This document shows, in pieces, positions 16,916 through 26,324 of a stretch of 44,351 nucleotides of DNA. Source of the DNA: Uliginosibacterium gangwonense (GTDB lineage: Bacteria > Pseudomonadota > Gammaproteobacteria > Burkholderiales > Rhodocyclaceae); contig SBBQ01000069.1 in assembly GCA_005239635.1 (NCBI GenBank), positions 1 through 44,351 on the forward strand, in the 5' to 3' direction. Every line of letters starts with the position of its first letter. Within the stretch, counting starts at the first letter, position 1. The translations under genes and the position numbers were made by a program. Under the pieces are notes generated by a model that was given only the letters and a program-made list of their open reading frames with translations, searched no databases and had not been told where the DNA came from.

Positions 16916-18235
16916 ATGGCAGACCTCGATCAGTATCAAAAAAACGCAATACAGAATTGTCTGGCCCACTGTCGTATTGAGCAAAACGCCACACTCGTTC
17001 CAGATGCCGAGCAACTCACTCAACTTGCCAAAAAAATCTTAGCTAAATCCCCGTGGGGCGGCAATCTCTCCAATTATGATGTTTGGAGCTTAATTTTTGA
17101 GCAACTAAACCAACTCCAAGGAAAAATTCCAATCGACTATTCTGGTCTCCTGAAAGATGTACCCGATATCACCGAGTTATTAGATGAAGTCACGAGTAAT
17201 CTGGTGCAGCACTTCGAGTCACTCCCTCGCTCATTCTTCGTTTTCTTCCCATTGACTGGCCTGCCAAGCATCGGCACAAAAGAAATTGCACTAACCGATG
17301 ACATAGGAATCATTGACACAAATTTCACGGATACTAATGAGGAGCAGTTAGCTGCTCAAAGTGATAATGAACCTCTGCTTGCAACACTACTTAAGCGCAA
17401 AACATCATCTACTTCTGACAACAGATATGTTCGAATAAAAGTACGAGGATATTCATGCACCCAAAGGGAAGGTGATGTAATCAGTCTTGCGTCAGCACAA
17501 CTCAAGCATTTTGTTTTCACCTCACTGGTAACGAGCACTTTCACTCAAGAGTCGTTTACAGGACTTGCGCGAACCGAGTTACCAATGTTAGTCAGCGCCA
17601 CAGATTCTATTGGAGATAGTACGCATGACTATCCAATACAAAGTGGGCTTGCTTTCTTTCTGGCGCGCTTGCAACCAAATATGCAGAGTCTATATTTTCA
17701 TGACCCTCAGATGAAAACGACTGTCTTGGGCGCATTCCGTAAGCCAGAGTTACCCATAGAAATAGCAGAGGCGATCTGTACACAATTCAGTAGCTCACAA
17801 GGGTTTCTCTCGACCCCACGCGACGAACCTAACAATGTGCGTATTAAAGCAGCAATTGAATGGTGGGTAGATGGAATGACTAATGAAAATCAAACAATCT
17901 CGTTTCTACAATTCTGTATTGGCCTCGAGGCACTACTAGGGGAATCCTCAGACAATCTTGGTAGAAATAGTGACAGGGGTGTCACAGAGCGACTGTCTGA
18001 CAGGTATGCATATTTATTAGGTAACACACAATCCGAGCGGGAATCGCTTCGCAAAGAATTCAGAACAGTCTACATACGTCGGGGTCAAATCGTGCATCAA
18101 CGTGAAACACATCTTCGCAGATCTGAAGACGTAAAAGCTCGTTCAAAATCTCAGCAAATGCTTTTTAACGCTATTGCAAAGGAGATTAACAACCTAAAGA
18201 AAGCGCAAAAAATTCAATACGCCACCCTAACGTGA
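16916..18235 (+). CDS. Accessory protein with a C-terminal HEPN-like domain, candidate RNase or defence factor
   Basis: A 439-residue soluble protein, the only plus-strand gene among minus-strand neighbours from 1 to 20.9 kb. The C-terminal third looks like an ApeA-type HEPN domain: a helix with FLQFCIGLEALLGESSDN, then VTERLSDRYAYLLG, then RKEFRTVYIRRGQIVHQ, where R389 and H394 make the RxxxxH motif used by HEPN ribonucleases. The N-terminal two thirds are unfamiliar to me, with no P-loop or membrane helix. Base composition is visibly more AT-rich than the flanking genes, codon use differs, it contains no TTTGCCAAT motif, and it lies next to tRNA-Ser. Together these suggest horizontal acquisition. 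No antitoxin-like or second defence gene sits beside it. The function is inferred. Confidence 0.6.
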   Translation: MADLDQYQKNAIQNCLAHCRIEQNATLVPDAEQLTQLAKKILAKSPWGGNLSNYDVWSLIFEQLNQLQGKIPIDYSGLLKDVPDITELLDEVTSNLVQHFESLPRSFFVFFPLTGLPSIGTKEIALTDDIGIIDTNFTDTNEEQLAAQSDNEPLLATLLKRKTSSTSDNRYVRIKVRGYSCTQREGDVISLASAQLKHFVFTSLVTSTFTQESFTGLARTELPMLVSATDSIGDSTHDYPIQSGLAFFLARLQPNMQSLYFHDPQMKTTVLGAFRKPELPIEIAEAICTQFSSSQGFLSTPRDEPNNVRIKAAIEWWVDGMTNENQTISFLQFCIGLEALLGESSDNLGRNSDRGVTERLSDRYAYLLGNTQSERESLRKEFRTVYIRRGQIVHQRETHLRRSEDVKARSKSQQMLFNAIAKEINNLKKAQKIQYATLT

Positions 18236-18312
18236 CGAAACGCTATACATCGCAACAATGCGGACTATCCTTAACACAACTAATAAGTCCCAATAGGTGA
18301 CTTAGAAAGTTC

Positions 18313-18346
18313 AAAAAAAACGGCCCTCAAGGGGCCGTTTGTTTTT
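18313..18346. terminator. Bidirectional rho-independent terminator
   Basis: Stem AAACGGCCC (18318-18326) and GGGCCGTTT (18332-18340) with a five-base loop. On the minus strand it is followed by eight T, so it should end the tRNA-Ser transcript. On the plus strand GTTTTT follows, so it can also end the HEPN gene. Confidence 0.85.
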
Positions 18347-18352
18347 AATTTT

Positions 18353-18443
18353 TGGCGGAGAGGGCGGGATTCGAACCCGCGTTAGGCTATGAACCTAAAC
18401 ACGCTTTCCAGGCGTGCGACTTAAACCACTCATCCACCTCTCC
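18353..18443 (-). tRNA. tRNA-Ser(GGA)
   Basis: Class II tRNA with a long variable arm. On the minus strand the acceptor GGAGAGG pairs with CCTCTCC, followed by the discriminator G and an encoded CCA (18353-18355). The T arm contains GGTTCGAATCC. The anticodon loop CTGGAAA gives anticodon GGA, and a variable stem precedes the T arm. The 3' end faces the AT-rich accessory gene, which makes it a plausible integration site, but I found no second copy of the tRNA end near 16.8 kb. Confidence 0.95.
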
Positions 18444-18575
18444 GGGGTGGGAATTCGCCTGAGCAAAGCCAAAGCGAGCGCGGATTCTAGCAGAGACTGG
18501 CGCACACGCCAAATCGGCCTGTGCTTGTGGTCTAGCTTATGCAGCGCCTTGGGCCGGGGCCGATGTTTAGCAGGG

Positions 18576-20654
18576 CTAGTGGTGGGTGCCGTTGTCGCTG
18601 TCTGCTGCGGCCCACGCGGCGCGCTGCCACGGCTCGCTGGGGGCGCGCCAGTCCCACATAAGTTGGCGCACGCGGGCGGGTGGCGGTGGCGTAATTAAGC
18701 TCACGATCACCAACATGGCAAAGCCGGCGGCCAGGCCAAACACGCCAGACGAGATGGGCTCGATACCAAACCACGCTTTGCTCATGCTGCCGCCCAAGGC
18801 GGGATGTGTGAGGCCGCAGTAATACAAACACACGGTTACACCACTGAGCATGCTGGCGATGGCGCCCCAACGGTTGGCGCGTTGCCAAAACAAGCCACCG
18901 ATGAGTGCAGGAAAAAATGCAGACGCGGCGATGGAAAAGGCTAAGCCCACCAAAAACAAAATGTGTTCTGGCCGCAGCGATGCTGCGTAGGCGGCTGACA
19001 CCGACACCACGAGCAACATGGATTTTGAAATGACCAAGCGGCGTTGCGTGCTGGCTTGCGGGTCCATGGTTTTGTAGTAAATGTCGTGCGACAAGGCGCT
19101 GGCAATGGCCAGCAACAAACCATCGGCAGTCGACAACGCAGCGGCCAAGCCGCCCGCGGCCACAAGGCCAGACACCACATAGGGCAAGCCTGCAATTTCG
19201 GGCATGGCGAGCACAATGACGTCTGGGTTGAGGGTGAGCTCAGCCAGCTGCAGCACGCCATCGTGGTTAATGTCTTCAATACGAATCAGGCCCAAGCGCG
19301 ACCACGTGCCCACCCACGAGGGCAGATTGGCAATGTGCGCGCCAACGAGGTTTGAATACACCTCCCATTTGGCAAACACGGCGTAAGCCGGCGCGGTGAA
19401 ATACAGCATGGAAATAAATAGCAGCGCCCAAAACACCGAGTTGCGCGAATCGGCCACGGTGGTGGTGGTGTAAAAACGCATGAGGATGTGCGGCAATGAT
19501 GCGGTGCCCACCATTAAGCAAATGATGAGCGCCAAGAAGTTGAGTTTGCGTTTGGCGGATTCATCTTCATTGCCGGGAAAAGGCTTGGCGTGCGGCAGCG
19601 GCGGCGCTACTTTTATGTCGAGCTTTTGTAGCTCGGCCTTCCACTCGCGCTCGGCATGCTCGGCACTAATAGGTAATGCGCGTAACTTTTTTTCTGCGGC
19701 AAAAATTTGCTCGGCCGGGGCGTTGGTGGCTTTGAGTATATTGAGTTTGTCTTGCGCATCATCGCGCATGGTTTCGAGCGAACCCGGCAAGTGTTCCAAA
19801 TGACTGCGAACTTCATTTTGGCGCGCTCGATACAACTCGCGCACTTGCTGCTCACGCGGGTCGTTAAAAATAACTTCTTCTTTGCCGCCAATTTGTTGCA
19901 GCACTTCGCCATACACCACTTGCGGCACCGGCACATTGGTTTGCTTCTCGGCTAGCAGCACCACCGGAATGAGGTAGGCCACAATCAAAATGGCGCACTG
20001 GGCAACTTGTGTCCACGTAACGGCGCGCATGCCGCCCAAAAACGAACACACCAAAATGCCGGTAAGGCCAACAAACACGCCAATTTCAAATTCAACGCCA
20101 ATAAAGCGGCTGGTAATGAGGCCCACGCCGTAAATTTGCGCCACTACATAAATAAACGAAGCCATGATGGTGGCAGAAGCGCCAATTAAGCGTGGTAGCG
20201 CGCCGCCATAACGTGCGCTTAAAAAATCGGCAATCGTAAATTGGCCAAACTTGCGCAGATACGGGGCAAGGCACAGCGCGACTAAAACGTAGCCGCCAGT
20301 CCACCCAATGACAAAGGCGAGGCCTTGGTAGCCATCAAAATACAGTGTGCCGGCCAGGCTGAGAAACGACGCAGCAGACATCCAGTCTGCCGCCACTGCC
20401 ATGCCGTTATATAAGCCCGAGATGCGACGACCGGCAACGTAGTATTCAGACACATTGGAGGTGCGACACAAAATGCCCACGCCGGCGTAGAGCAAAATCG
20501 GCGCGAGCATAAACATGCCGCCGATCCAGGTGAAGGACAGTCCGAACTGCTCACCCACCCCCAGAAACATGACCAACAACAAAAACACGCACACATACCA
20601 GCGAATGATGAGTGCCATGTGCCCAGAGAAATTAGGAGAGGCGGAGCCACTCAT
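18576..20654 (-). CDS. Sodium:solute symporter large subunit (VC_2705-like, ActP-related)
   Basis: Inner-membrane SSS-family symporter, 692 residues with about 13 helices, probably for acetate or a similar monocarboxylate. Family cues are SEYYVAGRRISGLYNGMAVAADWMSAASFLSLAGTLYFDGYQGLAF near the N-terminus and VVSGLVAAGGLAAALSTADGLLLAIASALSHDIYYK further on. A hydrophilic insertion of roughly 130 residues (about 235-370), rich in charged residues and probably coiled-coil, separates helices 6 and 7; this is a known trait of the subfamily that pairs with DUF4212 subunits. Its start overlaps the small-subunit stop (ATGA), so the two are coupled. Substrate is inferred from the family and from the acs gene in the region. 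Confidence 0.88.
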   Translation of the reverse strand: MSGSASPNFSGHMALIIRWYVCVFLLLVMFLGVGEQFGLSFTWIGGMFMLAPILLYAGVGILCRTSNVSEYYVAGRRISGLYNGMAVAADWMSAASFLSLAGTLYFDGYQGLAFVIGWTGGYVLVALCLAPYLRKFGQFTIADFLSARYGGALPRLIGASATIMASFIYVVAQIYGVGLITSRFIGVEFEIGVFVGLTGILVCSFLGGMRAVTWTQVAQCAILIVAYLIPVVLLAEKQTNVPVPQVVYGEVLQQIGGKEEVIFNDPREQQVRELYRARQNEVRSHLEHLPGSLETMRDDAQDKLNILKATNAPAEQIFAAEKKLRALPISAEHAEREWKAELQKLDIKVAPPLPHAKPFPGNEDESAKRKLNFLALIICLMVGTASLPHILMRFYTTTTVADSRNSVFWALLFISMLYFTAPAYAVFAKWEVYSNLVGAHIANLPSWVGTWSRLGLIRIEDINHDGVLQLAELTLNPDVIVLAMPEIAGLPYVVSGLVAAGGLAAALSTADGLLLAIASALSHDIYYKTMDPQASTQRRLVISKSMLLVVSVSAAYAASLRPEHILFLVGLAFSIAASAFFPALIGGLFWQRANRWGAIASMLSGVTVCLYYCGLTHPALGGSMSKAWFGIEPISSGVFGLAAGFAMLVIVSLITPPPPARVRQLMWDWRAPSEPWQRAAWAAADSDNGTHH

Positions 20655-20941
20655 GATGCTTGCTCCGAGGCGTTGTTGCTGGCTGCGGCGGCATTTGCCA
20701 ATCGTGCACGTTCAATTTGGCGCACACGCACAGCATATATACCGATGATGATGAGGTAGGCGATGAGCGTGCCTTGCGCTTCCATATAAAACGACAGCGG
20801 CCAACCCAAGAGTTCAATGCGATCAAGCTGATTGGCAAAGACCACCGGTAGAAACGTTACAGCCGCCCATGCTAATAACAATGCGAGCGTGAGATTGCGC
20901 TTTTGCTTCCAGAAAATCTGTTGGTCTGCCGGTATGTTCAT
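20651..20941 (-). CDS. DUF4212 small subunit of the sodium:solute symporter
   Basis: A 96-residue membrane protein with two helices (about 16-36 and 55-77). The FWKQKRNLTLALLLAWAAVTFLPVVFA and GWPLSFYMEAQGTLIAYLIIIGIYA segments are characteristic of the small subunit that always precedes the VC_2705-type symporter. It is translationally coupled to the large subunit by a four-base overlap and is the first gene of the pair. Two TTTGCCAAT-type motifs lie within it in opposite orientation. Confidence 0.9.
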   Translation of the reverse strand: MNIPADQQIFWKQKRNLTLALLLAWAAVTFLPVVFANQLDRIELLGWPLSFYMEAQGTLIAYLIIIGIYAVRVRQIERARLANAAAASNNASEQAS

Positions 20942-21457
20942 GCCGCTTGTAATGAGGAGATCAGGAAATGAGGAGCAAGATTAAACCCTATTGGCGTAAG
21001 TACCATCTACGCGTCGAGCCTGGGCAAGCTGAAACTGCAACCTGAATCTGCAACCTGAAAATGCAACCCGCAGACGCCCAATATGCCAATTTATTACTCG
21101 CCCACCCTGCTTCGGCGCAAATTACAGCGATGTGGCGTAAGCACCAAGGTGCATTGTGCCAGCAAGCATTCTTCTCTAAAAATATTTAACGCTGCCTCAC
21201 ACCTGTTTTTAGAAACCGAATGGCGCACCGCAACAGGCTGCCACACGCTCGATTCATGTTTGCATATGGCGGCGTAAACCTTAACCCTCTAACGTATGAA
21301 GCAATGCGTATTGCATTGCAACATAGCAACCCACCCCCAAAAGCCCATGCCACGGGGCTTTGCGGCCGGCACATGTAAGCCGTACGTCAGGCATTCGACC
21401 CATCCTTCAACCACGGGAAACCAAAACACTACCCGGGTAACAACAGAGGAGACTCCC
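20942..21457. other. 516-base divergent intergenic region with a possible very short ORF
   Basis: Separates the leftward symporter operon from the rightward MHS transporter, so it must hold both promoters, though no clear consensus pair stands out. An ATG at 20968 with GAGG upstream opens a 25-codon frame (to 21045, beginning MRSKIKPYWRKYHL). An ATG at 21061 opens a 42-codon frame ending in FFSKNI. I cannot support either as a real gene. A 13-bp tandem repeat lies at 21029-21067. Confidence 0.4.
21029..21067. repeat. Three tandem 13-bp repeats upstream of the MHS transporter
   Basis: CTGAAACTGCAAC, CTGAATCTGCAAC and CTGAAAATGCAAC follow each other without gaps. Each differs from the others by one to two bases. 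The array is in the divergent promoter region, so it could be a set of protein-binding sites or a simple replication-slippage product. Confidence 0.7.
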
Positions 21458-23233
21458 ATGTCTGCAACTACCCCGATGGGCGCTGAAGGCGCCCCCATGA
21501 CACCAGAAGAGCGGCGAGTCATTTTCGCTTCCTCGCTGGGTACCGTTTTCGAATGGTATGACTTTTATCTGTACGGTTCACTGGCAGCTATTATCGCCAA
21601 GCAATTCTTCTCAGGGCTGGATCCTTCATCCGCCTTCATTTTTGCATTACTCGCATTCGCAGCAGGCTTCATCGTTCGTCCGTTCGGCGCACTGATCTTT
21701 GGTCGCCTAGGCGACATGATCGGTCGTAAATACACCTTCCTCGTCACCATTATGATCATGGGTCTATCGACATTTATCGTCGGTATTCTGCCCAACTACG
21801 CCGCCATCGGTGTGGCTGCGCCGGTGATCCTAATTATCTTGCGCTTGCTGCAAGGCTTGGCACTAGGCGGTGAATACGGTGGTGCTGCCACCTACGTTGC
21901 CGAACACGCACCGCACGGCAAACGTGGCGCTTATACGGCCTGGATTCAAACGACTGCAACGCTGGGCTTGTTCCTCTCGCTGATGGTGATTCTGGGTACC
22001 CGGACTGCTATCGGTGAGGATGCTTTCGCTGATTGGGGCTGGCGCATTCCGTTCCTCGTTTCTATCCTGCTGCTGGGTATTTCGGTGTGGATTCGTCTGA
22101 AGATGAACGAATCGCCCGCATTCCAAAAGATGAAAGCAGAAGGCAAGCACTCCAAGGCTCCGCTAACCGAATCTTTTGGTCGCTGGTCCAACCTGAAGAT
22201 CGTCCTGCTGGCCCTGTTCGGCATGGTGGCTGGTCAGGCTGTGGTGTGGTACTCAGGCCAGTTCTATGCACTGTTCTTCTTGACGCAAGCCTTGAAGATT
22301 GATGCAGCGACAGCCAACATCTTGATCGCGATCGCGCTGATTATCGGCACCCCGTTCTTCGTGATCTTCGGCACCCTGTCTGACAAGATTGGCCGCAAAC
22401 CGATCATCATGGCGGGCCTGCTGTTGGCCATGCTGACTTACTTCCCGCTGTTTAAAGCACTCGCCCAAGCCGGCAACCCGGACTTGGTGGCTGCTCAAAC
22501 CAGCTCGAAAGTGGTGCTGGTCGCTGACCCGGCCGAGTGTTCATTCCAGTTCAACCCGACCGGCACGAAGAAGTTCACCTCTTCTTGCGACATCGCCAAG
22601 CAAAAGTTGGCTGCCGCATCTGTGAGCTACGACAACGTTGCTGGCCCAGCTGGCCAACCCGCTGTAATTAAGGTAGGCGACAAAGAGCTGACCACCTCGG
22701 TTACGCCAGAAGACATCGCCACCGCTAAGGAAGGCGCTGTTAAGAAGCTGGAAGAACTGAAGGCTGCACCGGGAACGGACGCCAAGGCACTGAAAGACGC
22801 CGAAAAGAAGGTAAAGGACCTGAGCGACGACAAGACCGCTAAGGATGCCGTACTCTCTAGCCGCGTAAGTGGTGCGCTGAAGGCAGCAGGCTATCCAACC
22901 AAGGCTGACCCCGCAAAGGTCAACAAGCCGGTGATCGTAGCCATCCTGACCGTGCTGTTGATCTACGTGACCATGGTTTATGGCCCAATTGCAGCCGCAC
23001 TGGTTGAGCTGTTCCCAACTCGCATCCGTTACACCTCCATGAGCTTGCCGTACCACATTGGTAACGGTTGGTTCGGTGGCCTGATGCCGACCATCGCCTT
23101 CGCCATGGTCGCTCAGAACGGCAACATGTACTATGGTCTGTGGTACCCGATCATCATCGCGGGTATGTCACTGGTCATTGGCATGTTGTTCTTACGCGAA
23201 ACAAAAGATGTTGATATTTACAAGCATGACTGA
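21458..23233 (+). CDS. MFS transporter, metabolite:H+ symporter (MHS) family
   Basis: Twelve-helix proton symporter of 591 residues in the inner membrane, probably for an organic acid or a zwitterion such as proline/betaine. The start at 21458 has a strong GAGGAG ribosome site; the frame is open 54 codons further upstream but that part is unlike the family. Signatures are SLGTVFEWYDFYLYG (helix 1), RPFGALIFGRLGDMIGRKYTF (MFS loop 2-3), LLQGLALGGEYGGAATYVAEHAP (helix 5) and GTLSDKIGRKPIIM (loop 8-9). Unusual for MFS is a hydrophilic segment of about 140 residues late in the protein, with two Cys (ECSFQF, SCDIAK) and then a Lys/Ala-rich helical stretch. I believe related MHS proteins of Burkholderia and Pseudomonas carry a similar insert. 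It is followed by a strong terminator. Confidence 0.9.
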   Translation: MSATTPMGAEGAPMTPEERRVIFASSLGTVFEWYDFYLYGSLAAIIAKQFFSGLDPSSAFIFALLAFAAGFIVRPFGALIFGRLGDMIGRKYTFLVTIMIMGLSTFIVGILPNYAAIGVAAPVILIILRLLQGLALGGEYGGAATYVAEHAPHGKRGAYTAWIQTTATLGLFLSLMVILGTRTAIGEDAFADWGWRIPFLVSILLLGISVWIRLKMNESPAFQKMKAEGKHSKAPLTESFGRWSNLKIVLLALFGMVAGQAVVWYSGQFYALFFLTQALKIDAATANILIAIALIIGTPFFVIFGTLSDKIGRKPIIMAGLLLAMLTYFPLFKALAQAGNPDLVAAQTSSKVVLVADPAECSFQFNPTGTKKFTSSCDIAKQKLAAASVSYDNVAGPAGQPAVIKVGDKELTTSVTPEDIATAKEGAVKKLEELKAAPGTDAKALKDAEKKVKDLSDDKTAKDAVLSSRVSGALKAAGYPTKADPAKVNKPVIVAILTVLLIYVTMVYGPIAAALVELFPTRIRYTSMSLPYHIGNGWFGGLMPTIAFAMVAQNGNMYYGLWYPIIIAGMSLVIGMLFLRETKDVDIYKHD

Positions 23234-23272
23234 TCGTAGCTGTACGGTACGCCGTACCCGCTAACGAGCAAT

Positions 23273-23300
23273 AAAAAACCCGGGCTTGCCCGGGTTTTTT
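23273..23300. terminator. Rho-independent terminator after the MHS transporter
   Basis: CCCGGGC and GCCCGGG form a seven-base GC stem with a TT loop, preceded by six A and followed by six T. It can act in both directions and lies 40 bases after the transporter stop. Confidence 0.92.
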
Positions 23301-23670
23301 ATTTTGCCAAAGTCACACAGCATGCGATTAGCCTGCGTTCGCAGCCCACGCGACGTACCGCGCATGCTTTTGATCTTGCTCAAATCGCAGCACTTCTTAG
23401 CTAGAAGCTCGGCGGCGTGAACTAAGCCTGACACGACTGCATACGATGAACGGCTCAGCAGGAAAATGAAGCAGGCAACAACCATCTCGCAAATATCGCA
23501 CTTCCAAACGTACTAGGGCTAATGCAACACAAATCAGGTCTGCCACAATGGGGCTGGCGTCCTCACCGCAAGCTCGACCTCCAAATAGTCGCGCTTAAAT
23601 TTCAGTCGCTCACCCCGCTTGCAGCGAGAAAACAAACACCACAACCATTTTGCCAATATTGGAACTCACT
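23301..23670. other. 370-base intergenic stretch before cytochrome b561
   Basis: No frame here shows recognisable protein features, and no RNA fold is obvious. It contains one TTTTGCCAAT motif at 23648-23657 running into a CCAATATTGG palindrome just upstream of the b561 start. The promoter of the b561 gene is presumably here. Confidence 0.4.
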
Positions 23671-24213
23671 ATGGATCACACAGCCAACACTCGTTTTTCA
23701 AAGCCCGTTATCGCATTTCACTGGATCGGCTTTTTATTAATTGTGGGTGTTTATCTTTTTATTGAGTTGCACGAATTTTTTCCACGCGGCAGCGATATGC
23801 GCTTGGGCCTGAAGTCGCTTCATTTCTCTTTCGGCTTGCTCATTTTGCTGCTATTTCTACCGCGCTTAATTGCACATCTTAAAGGCGGCACCCCGGCGAT
23901 CGTTCCGGCACCCGGTGCAATTCAACATAAAATTGCGGCACTCATGCACGTCGCGCTGTATGGTTTTATGCTGGTGATGCCGGTGCTGGGTTGGTTGGCA
24001 CTGAACGCCAAGGGCGTACCTGCTGCCTTGTTTGGTTTTGAACTGCCCATTTTGATTGGCGCCGATGAAAAGCTTGAAGAACAACTGGGTGAGCTACATG
24101 AAACCATCGGCACCGTTGGCTATGGCCTGATTGGCTTGCATGTATTGTCTGCGCTTGTGCACCACTTCAAGTTGAAGGACAACACGCTGCTGCGCATGCT
24201 GCCGCGCAAATGA
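23671..24213 (+). CDS. Cytochrome b561 family protein
   Basis: Four-helix dihaem membrane cytochrome of 180 residues, CybB type, thought to pass electrons from quinol to a periplasmic acceptor. Haem-ligand candidates are His in AFHWIGFLL (helix 1), LKSLHFSFGLLI (helix 2), LMHVALYGFMLVMPVLGWL (helix 3) and the paired His of GLIGLHVLSALVHHF (helix 4). The start at 23671 has GGAA upstream and puts RFSKPVIAFHW at the usual place; the seven upstream codons are unlikely. It is transcribed alone, convergent with acs. Confidence 0.88.
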   Translation: MDHTANTRFSKPVIAFHWIGFLLIVGVYLFIELHEFFPRGSDMRLGLKSLHFSFGLLILLLFLPRLIAHLKGGTPAIVPAPGAIQHKIAALMHVALYGFMLVMPVLGWLALNAKGVPAALFGFELPILIGADEKLEEQLGELHETIGTVGYGLIGLHVLSALVHHFKLKDNTLLRMLPRK

Positions 24214-24313
24214 GCACAACAGTCGCCAATATTCGTTCTGAAAATGCAGCTGGCACGTGGCATCATTACAGCGTGCCTTGTGGAATGCTTGTGTAATGTT
24301 TGTGTGATCACTG

Positions 24314-24349
24314 CAAAACAAAAGGGCGCCGCAGCGCCCTTTTGTTTTG
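24314..24349. terminator. Bidirectional terminator between b561 and acs
   Basis: A perfect 16-base inverted repeat, CAAAACAAAAGGGCGC and its complement, encloses a four-base loop. The GC core is flanked by A-rich and T-rich arms, giving a U tract in both directions. The two flanking genes converge on it. Confidence 0.9.
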
Positions 24350-24362
24350 GCTCAAACTGAAA

Positions 24363-26324
24363 TCAACTGCTTTGACGCAATTGTTCCAGAATCGCAGGGT
24401 TCTCCAGTGTTGAAACGTCTTGCGTGATTTCTTCGCCACGCGCTAACACGCGCAGCAAACGGCGCATGATCTTGCCGGAACGTGTCTTGGGCAGGTTGTC
24501 GCCAAAGCGAATGTCTTTGGGCTTGGCAATGGGGCCAATTTCTTTGGCGACCCAATTACGCAGCTCATTGGCAATCTTCTTCGCTTCATCACCCGTGGGG
24601 CGAGGACGCTTAAGCACCACAAAAGCACAAATTGCCTCACCCGTTGTTTCGTCAGGACGACCCACCACAGCCGCTTCAGCCACGAGGTCAGTACAACTCA
24701 CCAGCGCAGACTCAATTTCCATCGTGCCCATACGGTGGCCCGACACATTTAGCACATCATCAATACGGCCGGTGATGGTGAAGTAGCCGTTATTAGCGTC
24801 GCGAATGGCACCGTCGCCGGCGAGATAGTAGCCATGCAACTCGGGCGGGTAGTAACTCTTCACAAAGCGATCTGGATCGCCCCAAATGGTGCGAATCATG
24901 CTCGGCCACGGCTTTTTAACGACGAGAATACCGCCCTGACCGTTTGGCACATCATGGCCGGCTTCGTCCACAATCGCTGCTTGAATACCGGGGAACGGCA
25001 AGGTGCATGAACCCGGCACCATGGGCGTTACGCCCGGCAGCGGGGTGATCATGTGCCCACCCGTTTCGGTTTGCCAGAAGGTATCAACAATCGGGCAGCG
25101 GCTGCCACCCACGTGCTGGTAATACCATTCCCATGCTGCGGGGTTGATCGGCTCGCCCACTGAACCTAACAGACGCAAGCTCGACAAGTCATATTTGTCC
25201 GGATGCACGGCTTCGTTGCTCTCAGCCATTTTAATAAGCGAACGAATGGCGGTCGGCGCTGTGTAGAACACAGTGGCTTTGTGATCTTGAATCATGCGCC
25301 AGAAGCGGCCAGCATCCGGGTAGGTCGGCACGCCTTCAAACACAACTTGTGTGGCACCGCAGGCCAAGGGGCCGTAGGCAATGTAGGTGTGGCCGGTCAC
25401 CCAACCAATATCAGCGGTACACCAAAAAACGTCGCTCGGCTTAATGTCGAACGTCCATTTCATGGTGAGAATGGCGTGCAGCAAATAGCCGCCAGTGGAG
25501 TGCTGCACACCCTTTGGCTTGCCTGTTGAACCCGAGGTGTACAACAAGAACAGCGGGTGTTCTGCATCAACCCATTCTGGCTCGCATTGCTCGGACGCAT
25601 TGGCAACCAGCTCGTGCAGCCATACGTCGCGGCCCGCCACCATATTGCAGTTACCGCCAGTGCGGCGATACACGATCACGCTCTTGATGCTGTCGCAGCC
25701 GCCCATAGCGAGCGCTTCGTCAACAATCGGCTTGAGCGGAATGGCCTTGCCGCCACGACATTGTTCGTCAGCGGTAATCACCATCACGGCACCGGCGTCT
25801 TCAATACGATCACGCAGGGATTGTGCGGAGAAGCCGCCAAACACAACAGAGTGCGTCGCGCCAATGCGGGCACACGCCTGCATAGCCACCACACCTTCAA
25901 CCGACATGGGCAGATAGATAACAACGCGGTCGCCCTTCTTCACACCTTGCGCCTTGAGCGCATTCGCCATGCGGCATACACGCGCCAATAGGTCTGCATA
26001 GGTAACGGGGGAAACCGTACCATCATCAGCTTCAAAAATGAGCGCTGTTTTACCGCCCTGACCGGCTTCTACATTACGGTCAAGACAGTTGTAGGAAACG
26101 TTGAGCTTGCCGTCTTCAAACCACTTGAAGAACGGTGCTTTATCTTGGTTGAGCACCTTGGTGAAAGGCTGCTTCCAAGTCACAAACTCTCGCGCGAGGC
26201 GCGCCCAATAGCCTTCGTAGTCTCGCGTTGCTTCGTCACACAACGCTTGATAGGCCGCCATACCCGACACCGCAGCATTGCTGACGATGGACGCAGACGG
26301 ATGGTAAACGTGATGTTCTGACAT
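24363..26324 (-). CDS. acs: Acetyl-CoA synthetase (AMP-forming)
   Basis: Activates acetate to acetyl-CoA through acetyl-AMP. 653 residues, the standard length. Seen: [15 protein letters not shown] (P-loop, about 260), [38 protein letters not shown], and the C-terminal [11 protein letters not shown] whose lysine (618) is catalytic for adenylation and is the residue acetylated by Pat-type enzymes in relatives. It converges with b561 and is divergent from the UPF0114 gene, with 270 bases upstream for its promoter. It fits with the sodium:solute symporter nearby as an acetate-scavenging set. Confidence 0.97.
   Translation of the reverse strand: MSEHHVYHPSASIVSNAAVSGMAAYQALCDEATRDYEGYWARLAREFVTWKQPFTKVLNQDKAPFFKWFEDGKLNVSYNCLDRNVEAGQGGKTALIFEADDGTVSPVTYADLLARVCRMANALKAQGVKKGDRVVIYLPMSVEGVVAMQACARIGATHSVVFGGFSAQSLRDRIEDAGAVMVITADEQCRGGKAIPLKPIVDEALAMGGCDSIKSVIVYRRTGGNCNMVAGRDVWLHELVANASEQCEPEWVDAEHPLFLLYTSGSTGKPKGVQHSTGGYLLHAILTMKWTFDIKPSDVFWCTADIGWVTGHTYIAYGPLACGATQVVFEGVPTYPDAGRFWRMIQDHKATVFYTAPTAIRSLIKMAESNEAVHPDKYDLSSLRLLGSVGEPINPAAWEWYYQHVGGSRCPIVDTFWQTETGGHMITPLPGVTPMVPGSCTLPFPGIQAAIVDEAGHDVPNGQGGILVVKKPWPSMIRTIWGDPDRFVKSYYPPELHGYYLAGDGAIRDANNGYFTITGRIDDVLNVSGHRMGTMEIESALVSCTDLVAEAAVVGRPDETTGEAICAFVVLKRPRPTGDEAKKIANELRNWVAKEIGPIAKPKDIRFGDNLPKTRSGKIMRRLLRVLARGEEITQDVSTLENPAILEQLRQSS

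Noticed and set aside
22541-23056. 171-codon minus-strand open frame
   Set aside because: Antisense to the MHS transporter with no recognisable motifs.
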